From Bacteroidales bacterium (GTDB taxonomy: Bacteria > Bacteroidota > Bacteroidia > Bacteroidales > Bacteroidaceae): 12,485 nucleotides of DNA. The notes beneath the pieces are model-generated. The model had not been told where the DNA came from, did not search any database, and worked only from the letters and a program-made list of their open reading frames with translations. Below, in pieces: positions 7,793-12,485 of this stretch. The position numbers were made by a program, and so were the translations under genes. How positions within the stretch are numbered: position 1 is the first letter of the stretch; each line of letters starts with the position of its first letter. The stretch is from NCBI GenBank assembly GCA_004555425.1, contig SFID01000076.1:1-12485 (forward strand), read 5' to 3'.

Positions 7793-9142
7793 ATGAGAGG
7801 TGTTGATTTCGCTTCGGCACAAAAACAGGCTTTACTTGCCGCCGCCAACGCCCAATCCATTGCGGATGGGGAAAAGGTCGGGCGGCGGGATAAACCCTCC
7901 ACACTAGGCGTCAACCCCGTGTGCAAGGTAGTCGCCTACATACGCAATGTGCGACAAGGCACAGATGCCGCCGCAAACTACCTCGCCTCGGGCGACGTGG
8001 ATGAGGATACCGAACTTTACCGCGCTGTCGCCAAGTTGGCGTCGGGGCAAACGTTGTCACAGGGTGAGTACGCGTTGGTAGCCGCCGCCTCGAAAGAAAG
8101 CCCGCGCTTGACAACGGCGTTGCAGATGTACGGTTCAAGTGTGAGTCAGCGTTCATCTCAGCGGTGCGACCTATCCGAATGCGTCCAAAACTTCTCACTC
8201 TCCAAGAGCCTTAAGGTGCAAGGCGGAAGTTGCCAGTTGCGTATCCAAGTGGACAGCGAGGATGTGGCACGAGGTATCGGCTTGGGAGACCAGTTTTACA
8301 TCTACCTCGATGAGCAGTGTATCTTTTGGGGTATGTGTATGGAAGTGACCTATCCAGACGAGTGGAATATCGACTTCACCATCAACGACAGCATGTGGTA
8401 TCTCAAAAATCAGCTCGTTTGGATTCAAAACAAGCCGACCACGTTGGACGCCATGTTCACCTCCATTTGCGACCAACTCGCGCTACCTTACGTGCGACCC
8501 GCCACCATCCCCGTAGCACTGAAACCGCGGGTGGAGACGAACGCCACGGCGATGAGCTTGTTGCAGAACGCGATCGACGAGACGATGTACTACGGCGGGC
8601 GACTTTTCGCCATACGGATGAACCCCGCCGCATTGGAGTTGATTGAGGTGCAGGGTGAGGATAAACAGGGCGTCACACTCGACGTAATCGAGGCGATGAC
8701 CAGTTTCTCCGCCACCCAGTCCATCCAAAACGAGACGTACAACGAGGTACGCGTATTTGCCAACAACTCTGGCGGCACACTCAAAGCCTACACATTGCAG
8801 GATTTGCCGTTCATGGAGCGGTTTGGTATATTGAGGTATCAGGAGGTGTGCAACAACGCCATCATTCGAGAGGGCGATTTGGATAAGATGCTCGCCGTCA
8901 CGAAATACCCCACAGGCGACTTGCGCTTCGACATAGTTGGCGTTGTCAACCTTTTTCCCGCCGATGTGATCAGGCTGATGGAAAGTGTTTACGTAACGCA
9001 CGATATATCGTATAACTACGACGATGCGGGTTACAAGATGACCGTGACTTGTGCGCGTTGGCAGAAGCCCTCGTCCGAGCAGTTGTTCGACAAGTGGGAT
9101 TTCTCGCAGGAATACGCACAAGCTAAACATCTCAAGTGGTAG
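7793..9142 (+). CDS. Baseplate hub protein (XkdQ-like, late control D/gp27-type)
   Basis: The 449-residue product is predicted to form the central hub ring under the tube. ATG 7793 lies 4 bases after the upstream stop, with GAAGGAGGG (7773-7782) inside the end of that gene, so the two are probably coupled. Hub homology begins near residue 125. CDLSECVQNFSLSKSL matches the XkdQ opening 'dls..v.s...s....'. It is followed by LGDQFYIYLDEQCIFWGMCM, like 'G..v.f..d...lf.G.v', and by a DFTINDSMWYLKNQ segment, like '..v.c.D.l.yL..s'. A KPTTLDAMFTSICDQLALP element matches 'T...i...ic...gip'. Later come a YNEVRVFANNSGG strand, a FGILRYQEVC stretch and a YVTHDISYNYDDAGYKMTVT ending. PBSX XkdQ is about 325 residues; the extra length is the first ~120 residues, Ala-rich and of unknown role. 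Confidence 0.85.
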   Translation: MRGVDFASAQKQALLAAANAQSIADGEKVGRRDKPSTLGVNPVCKVVAYIRNVRQGTDAAANYLASGDVDEDTELYRAVAKLASGQTLSQGEYALVAAASKESPRLTTALQMYGSSVSQRSSQRCDLSECVQNFSLSKSLKVQGGSCQLRIQVDSEDVARGIGLGDQFYIYLDEQCIFWGMCMEVTYPDEWNIDFTINDSMWYLKNQLVWIQNKPTTLDAMFTSICDQLALPYVRPATIPVALKPRVETNATAMSLLQNAIDETMYYGGRLFAIRMNPAALELIEVQGEDKQGVTLDVIEAMTSFSATQSIQNETYNEVRVFANNSGGTLKAYTLQDLPFMERFGILRYQEVCNNAIIREGDLDKMLAVTKYPTGDLRFDIVGVVNLFPADVIRLMESVYVTHDISYNYDDAGYKMTVTCARWQKPSSEQLFDKWDFSQEYAQAKHLKW

Positions 9143-9146
9143 GAGG
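9141..9146 (+). promoter_or_regulatory. Ribosome binding site deciding the GTG start of the XkdR-like gene
   Basis: AGGAGG overlaps the TAG stop of the hub gene (9140-9142) and lies 6 bases before GTG 9153. The same frame is open upstream to an ATG at 9051 inside the hub gene, but that ATG lacks a comparable site and would create a 92-base overlap. The GTG start is therefore preferred. Confidence 0.8.
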
Positions 9147-9152
9147 GGAGAA

Positions 9153-9758
9153 GTGGATTTCGCACAAAAAATGCTGGATGCGTCGAGGTCGATTGCCATG
9201 AGGGCTGTGGAGAACTGCGCGTCCGACATCAGCATTGGCGTGATGGTCGGCAATGACAGTGTGCGTTTATCTGACGGGTACATCCTGTCTGCCCCGCTCA
9301 TCCACTTCACACCGTGGTGCAGGGATTACGTCATATCCATCCCAGAGGAAGGGTGGCAACGCGCATCCCACGCCCACGGCGGGCAAACGGGCGATGTGGA
9401 TGGTGGATACAAGTGGGAGGCGATGACAGAGGCGGGTGTGCCCGTGGTGTTCGTCCCGCTCGGTGTTGCGCCGCCGCCAAAGCGTGCAGACTTTGGATCG
9501 GATGACGAGTACATGGCGGCTTTTGAAGCGTGGCGGGAGTCGGTGGGAGCACAAGCCGATATTACCACTTTGGATATACAACACCGACACCCTATCAGCG
9601 ACGACTTACCCCGCATACGATTGTGGCGTGGCGTCAAAGATGGGGATAGCGTGCTCGTCCTCAAAGTCAACACGCGCCACTTCGTGGTGCTTTGCCCGCT
9701 CTCACCGACAAACGCACCAGAAAAGGAGGCACAAGGCTATGTTGCTATTGACGAGTGA
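9153..9758 (+). CDS. XkdR-like baseplate protein (DUF2577)
   Basis: A 201-residue protein from GTG 9153. Residues 1-30 (FAQKMLDASRSIAMRAVENC) match the N-terminal helix of DUF2577 proteins. SIGVMVGNDSVRLSDGYILS then matches the '..GtV.s.nPl.i.vd....L....L.l' core. The last part, IRLWRGVKDGDSVLVLKVN then RHFVVLCPLS, matches the closing '..gLk.GD.VlllrvqggQ.y.VLdRv'. Family members such as XkdR are usually near 100-130 residues. The excess lies between about residues 70 and 155 and includes an ASHAHGGQTGDVDGG stretch, an APPPKRADFGSDDEYMAAFE stretch and an HRHP motif. In PBSX this gene sits between hub xkdQ and wedge xkdS, as here, so a small hub or central-spike-associated role is inferred. 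The exact function of the family is not settled. The 3' end overlaps the next gene by 20 bases. Confidence 0.75.
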   Translation: MDFAQKMLDASRSIAMRAVENCASDISIGVMVGNDSVRLSDGYILSAPLIHFTPWCRDYVISIPEEGWQRASHAHGGQTGDVDGGYKWEAMTEAGVPVVFVPLGVAPPPKRADFGSDDEYMAAFEAWRESVGAQADITTLDIQHRHPISDDLPRIRLWRGVKDGDSVLVLKVNTRHFVVLCPLSPTNAPEKEAQGYVAIDE

Positions 9759-10134
9759 ATTGAACATAGCGGAGACAGCCGCACCATCGTATCCATCCGA
9801 AACATATCCCTATCAGGATTGGGGTAACTGCTTCGCTCCTCTACAGCAATACGACGATGCGTTGGCGGTTGCCTGCCAAAAGCGACTGGAGACACAAAAG
9901 GAATCCGAACGCGCATACTCAGAGGATTATGGCGTAGATTGGGAGTACGTGTATGAACAGACGGAGATGTGGCGCATTTCCAACCTACCCCACGTGCTCG
10001 AAGAGGCGTTGTTGGTGGATGATAGGGTGGCGTCGGCACGAGCGACCATCACTGCCGTGGAAGAGGATAGGATGGTCATAAACGTAGTGATTAACGCCTC
10101 CACGTCGTTCTCGTTTGTGAAACAGTTCGTGTAG
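9739..10134 (+). CDS. XkdS-like baseplate wedge protein (gp25/DUF2634 type)
   Basis: A 131-residue protein. The start is ATG 9739, 9 bases after AGGAGG (9724-9729) and overlapping the XkdR-like gene by 20 bases. The same frame stays open far upstream but no better ribosome site is seen there. The conserved part is the second half. CQKRLETQKESERAYSEDYG matches 'a..ki.nTeryeyliys.dyG'. SNLPHVLEEALLVDDRVASA then matches 'i.r.i.eALl.DdRI..v', followed by a VINASTSFS strand. The family, related to T4 gp25, joins baseplate wedges to the sheath and helps start sheath assembly. The N-terminal 40 residues (aromatic, PYQDWGNCFAPL) are less typical. Adjacent to the baseplate J gene as in PBSX. Confidence is good from motifs and order together, lower from sequence alone. 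Confidence 0.78.
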   Translation: MLLLTSELNIAETAAPSYPSETYPYQDWGNCFAPLQQYDDALAVACQKRLETQKESERAYSEDYGVDWEYVYEQTEMWRISNLPHVLEEALLVDDRVASARATITAVEEDRMVINVVINASTSFSFVKQFV

Positions 10135-10136
10135 GT

Positions 10137-10143
10137 GAGGAGG
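10137..10143 (+). promoter_or_regulatory. Ribosome binding site deciding the ATG start of the XkdT-like gene
   Basis: GAGGAGG lies 6 bases before ATG 10150. A GTG at 10135 in the same frame overlaps this site and has no good site of its own, so ATG 10150 is the likely start; it also gives a typical MASALDKLKD opening. Confidence 0.8.
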
Positions 10144-10149
10144 ACAGAA

Positions 10150-11424
10150 ATGGCAAGTGCATTAGACAAACTAAAAGATGTGACGCAGTGGACTCTACTG
10201 CAAGATATGCTTAACGTCTCAAGCGACGTGTTGGATAAACGCGAGGGTTCTGTCCTATATGACGCGATTGCGAGCGTGGCGGTTGCCAATGGCGACCTAC
10301 TCACGGGTCTCATTCCGACCCTCTACCAAGCATTCCAACTACTCTACGCTAAGGGTGAGGATTTGGATGCGTGGGCGGCGAACTTCGGTCTCACCAGACG
10401 CGGGTCTCTACCCACTTACTACCACTACGTAGATACGTGGCGCGAGGAGTCCCCCAACGACACACTCCTCGTCGGAGATGTGTTGCGCTCCCACAACTCA
10501 AACGTTCGATGGATAATCACCTCGGTGGAAGAAAAGGTCGTCAAAAGCGAGACGGATGGTAACTTTCAAGAGACGACGGGCGGCGTGCTGGAGCCAGAAA
10601 GATATTTGTCCGCGCTTGAGAGTGTTGTGTTTGGTACGCTCTACGAGGCGGGGCGCGATGTCGAGTCGGATGAGAGTTTGCGCGAGAGAATCCTCCGTGC
10701 GCAAAAGGTTGCGGTTGGCGGCAGTCTTCTGGAGTACGTCGATCTCGTCCTCAACGTCTACGCCGAGGAAGGCAATCAATCTTTCTATGGCGTGCAAGTC
10801 TATCCGCTGTCGCGTTGCTGTGGGCGTGTCTTCGTCGTACCCTATCATCAACACTTTAGGCGAGAGGATGCGGGGAGGTTGCGTTGTGCTACGCAAGAGG
10901 AACGCACCGCCCTTGCCCAGTGGCTCGACCCACAGGATGAAAGGGGGTTCGGCATGGGGCACATCCCCATCGGACACCACGTGCATGTGGTCGGCGCCGA
11001 CGCCCGCCCGATCGATTTCCACTTTAGATTGGAGTTGGAGGAAGGAAAGGAGTACACACCCGCGCTTGGCGAGGCGATATGCGCCGCGACGGACGCCTAT
11101 CTTGAGAAAGTGGGGGACGAGGGATTGTTCACGCGCACGACCAGAGGCAAGATTGAGGGTGGGCGATATTGGTACACGTACAGCCCATTCGACCATCTTG
11201 TCGCACTCAACGGCGTGAAGAAAGACCACCCCGAGCTGGTGAACGTCGGCATCGGCTATTACAACTACCTCCTCAAGCGGATGATATTTGACATCGCCTA
11301 CACGATGACGGAGGCGAGCTCCGTATTCCGCGCGAACGAGAACCCGTGGATGTACTCACGCGGCACCTCCACCATGTTCGTACATAAGGGACAGGGCTTT
11401 GTCGAAGTGGGAGTGATAGAGTAA
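10150..11424 (+). CDS. Baseplate J-like protein (XkdT-like)
   Basis: A 424-residue wedge protein predicted to form the iris-like baseplate ring that opens when the tail contracts. Near the N-terminus, KREGSVLYDAIASVAVA (from residue 30) matches the hallmark 'reGS..ydai.p.a.e'. It is followed by LYAKGEDLDAWAANFGLTR, the 'a.Ge.LD..a...Gl.R' element. DESLRERILRAQKVAVGGSL (from 174) matches 'sDe.lReR.........gn', then GVQVYPLSRCCGRVFVV matches 'v.V.p.w.g.GtV.v'. GHIPIGHHVHVVGADARPID (about 269-290) matches 'aPiga.v.V..a....i.i'. The end has a YSPFDHLVALNGVKKD segment and then an aromatic tail not seen in PBSX XkdT (about 350 residues). A 20-odd residue insert around RREDAGRLRCATQEE adds to the length. 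The stop shares one base with the next ATG, so translation is probably coupled. Confidence 0.88.
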   Translation: MASALDKLKDVTQWTLLQDMLNVSSDVLDKREGSVLYDAIASVAVANGDLLTGLIPTLYQAFQLLYAKGEDLDAWAANFGLTRRGSLPTYYHYVDTWREESPNDTLLVGDVLRSHNSNVRWIITSVEEKVVKSETDGNFQETTGGVLEPERYLSALESVVFGTLYEAGRDVESDESLRERILRAQKVAVGGSLLEYVDLVLNVYAEEGNQSFYGVQVYPLSRCCGRVFVVPYHQHFRREDAGRLRCATQEERTALAQWLDPQDERGFGMGHIPIGHHVHVVGADARPIDFHFRLELEEGKEYTPALGEAICAATDAYLEKVGDEGLFTRTTRGKIEGGRYWYTYSPFDHLVALNGVKKDHPELVNVGIGYYNYLLKRMIFDIAYTMTEASSVFRANENPWMYSRGTSTMFVHKGQGFVEVGVIE

Positions 11425-12485
11425 TGGCACTTGTAACGAAATACGCTGAGAACATACCCGTCTATTGGGCGGATACGGAAGACTTCATCTCTCTGGCGCG
11501 TGCGTATTCTACCGTGCTAGATCGCCTTTTCGAGGATGTGGCGAGTTGCTTTGAGGCGGCGATCAACCCCGCAACGATGGCGCGTGTGGAGTTGATAGAG
11601 CTGTTAGACCGCCTCGGATACGACGATGTGCGTTATTACACAACAGACGAGCTCCGTGCCCTCTACGTGGATATTATCACAACCCGACGCGTTATGACGG
11701 AAGCCGCTTTTGCCAAACACTTACAGGAGGCGTGCCCGAGCGGAATCGTGGTGAAGCTGGAGGTAACGGATGGTACACTTAACATCCTCCCAGAGTCACC
11801 CGAGCAGATTGTCGTCTACATCTCAGTTGACAGAGGCGGGCGCACATGCGCTTCGACGGAGTGTAGCACCGACTGCCCGTGCGGCGGGGCGGGCGGTTGT
11901 GGCGGCGACACCTCGTGCGGACTCGTTTACGTCGTTGCGTATGCAACTCATCTCGACTATCCCAGACGCGATGACGATGGGAATGTCTTGGATTGGGCAT
12001 TCTCTTACGACTCCCTAGCGCGACGCATTGTGGATTCTTTTCCAGCATCCGTGCGCCTCATGTTGGATGCAATCCTCCAACCCATCCAGTTGGGGGTAGT
12101 GTACGCCGCCGTTCCCTCCCTTGTCGTCGATTGTTACGCGGATGGGAAGCGTGGGGTTAAAACGAGGTATATCTGGGGTGGAATGACAGACGGCGAGACG
12201 GATATGGATATTATTAGCTCTCTGGCGATGTCCTATACGGATCTGTCTGCAACTCGTGCGAGCGATTACCGCCCCGCCATCCATGTGGAGAGTACGGCAG
12301 GGAGCGAGACGGTGGAAGGTTTCGCCGAGGTAGGTACGGCGAGGGCGAGTTGGAGCGAGTTGCGAGGGGAGGCTATCCTTCGCACGGGACAAAGAGGCTT
12401 AATCTACGAGAAAGATATCAAGGGGACGGCTTTACCATCTCCACCGAACGAGTATGTCGAGGCGGCGGGCTGGGATGTGGTAGGT
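11424..12485 (+). CDS. XkdU-like baseplate protein with cysteine-rich insert, truncated by window end
   Basis: ATG 11424 overlaps the upstream TAA by one base (TAATG), with GGGAG at 11409-11413. The frame is open for 354 residues to the window edge with no stop. The position after baseplate J is that of xkdU/DUF2313-type tail proteins. The front supports this loosely: YWADTEDFISLARAYSTVLD, AINPATMARVELIELLDRLG and ELRALYVDIITTRRVMTEAA follow the 'P..w.......l..a.......a..sgL..wE..lgi....t.e.RR..i' plan. Residues 142-165 carry six cysteines (142, 147, 151, 153, 159, 165) among glycines, an insert I do not know from the family. From about residue 240 the sequence changes again (VDCYADGKRGVKTRYIWGG onward), strand-rich and unassigned. 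PBSX XkdU is about 194 residues, so this one is clearly longer. The wedge or fibre-adapter role is inferred. Confidence 0.6.
   Translation, partial: MALVTKYAENIPVYWADTEDFISLARAYSTVLDRLFEDVASCFEAAINPATMARVELIELLDRLGYDDVRYYTTDELRALYVDIITTRRVMTEAAFAKHLQEACPSGIVVKLEVTDGTLNILPESPEQIVVYISVDRGGRTCASTECSTDCPCGGAGGCGGDTSCGLVYVVAYATHLDYPRRDDDGNVLDWAFSYDSLARRIVDSFPASVRLMLDAILQPIQLGVVYAAVPSLVVDCYADGKRGVKTRYIWGGMTDGETDMDIISSLAMSYTDLSATRASDYRPAIHVESTAGSETVEGFAEVGTARASWSELRGEAILRTGQRGLIYEKDIKGTALPSPPNEYVEAAGWDVVG

Noticed and set aside
8483..9310. Long minus-strand reading frame (275 residues) opposite the hub gene
   Set aside because: It lies antisense to a clearly recognised hub gene and spans its end; no ribosome site or known motif. 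Long antisense frames are expected at this base composition.
10498..11229. Minus-strand reading frame (243 residues) opposite the baseplate J gene
   Set aside because: Antisense to strongly matched baseplate J motifs; composition looks like a shadow, with no start signal.
11770..12018. Plus-strand frame (82 residues) and its antisense partner within the last gene
   Set aside because: Shadow of the continuous 354-residue frame that begins at 11424 and is coupled to the upstream stop.

Overview
This window is a slice of the tail module of a contractile-tailed phage, prophage or phage-derived tail particle. Every gene is on the + strand, packed head to tail with gaps of 4 to 20 bases, small overlaps and strong AGGAGG-type ribosome binding sites. 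Gene order and protein motifs follow the Bacillus PBSX xkdK-M-N-O-P-Q-R-S-T-U series. That family, the strong Shine-Dalgarno sites and a G+C near the mid-50s percent (hand count of a few lines only) suggest a Gram-positive, Bacillota-type host. No host gene, integrase or attachment site is present, so host and lifestyle stay open.

Layout. 1-678: C-terminal part of the tail sheath (start lies outside the window). 697-1182: tail tube. 1183-1303: a 121-base noncoding gap with a long, imperfect, GC-rich stem-loop. 1304-1907: tail assembly chaperone, made as a short 140-residue form and probably as a 200-residue form through a frameshift near 1709-1712. 1924-6195: 1423-residue tape measure protein. 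6214-7788: XkdP-like baseplate/hub-adapter protein. 7793-9142: XkdQ-like hub protein. 9153-9758: XkdR-like DUF2577 protein from a GTG start. 9739-10134: XkdS-like (gp25/DUF2634) wedge protein. 10150-11424: XkdT-like baseplate J protein. 11424-12485: XkdU-like protein, still open at the window end.

How the parts work together. The tube polymerises to a length set by the tape measure, which the two chaperone forms keep soluble. The sheath wraps the tube. The P, Q and R products build the central hub and the S, T and U products build the wedges that trigger sheath contraction.

The region is ordinary in kind but diverged in detail. The best leads are a UUU-CGA site suited to +1 frameshifting in the chaperone gene, a six-cysteine insert in the XkdU-like protein, an XkdP-like protein about twice the usual size with no visible LysM, an unassigned 120-residue front on the hub protein, a tape-measure domain placed near residue 900, and the structured gap before the chaperone. 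I see no RNA genes, mobile elements, CRISPR arrays or defence genes.
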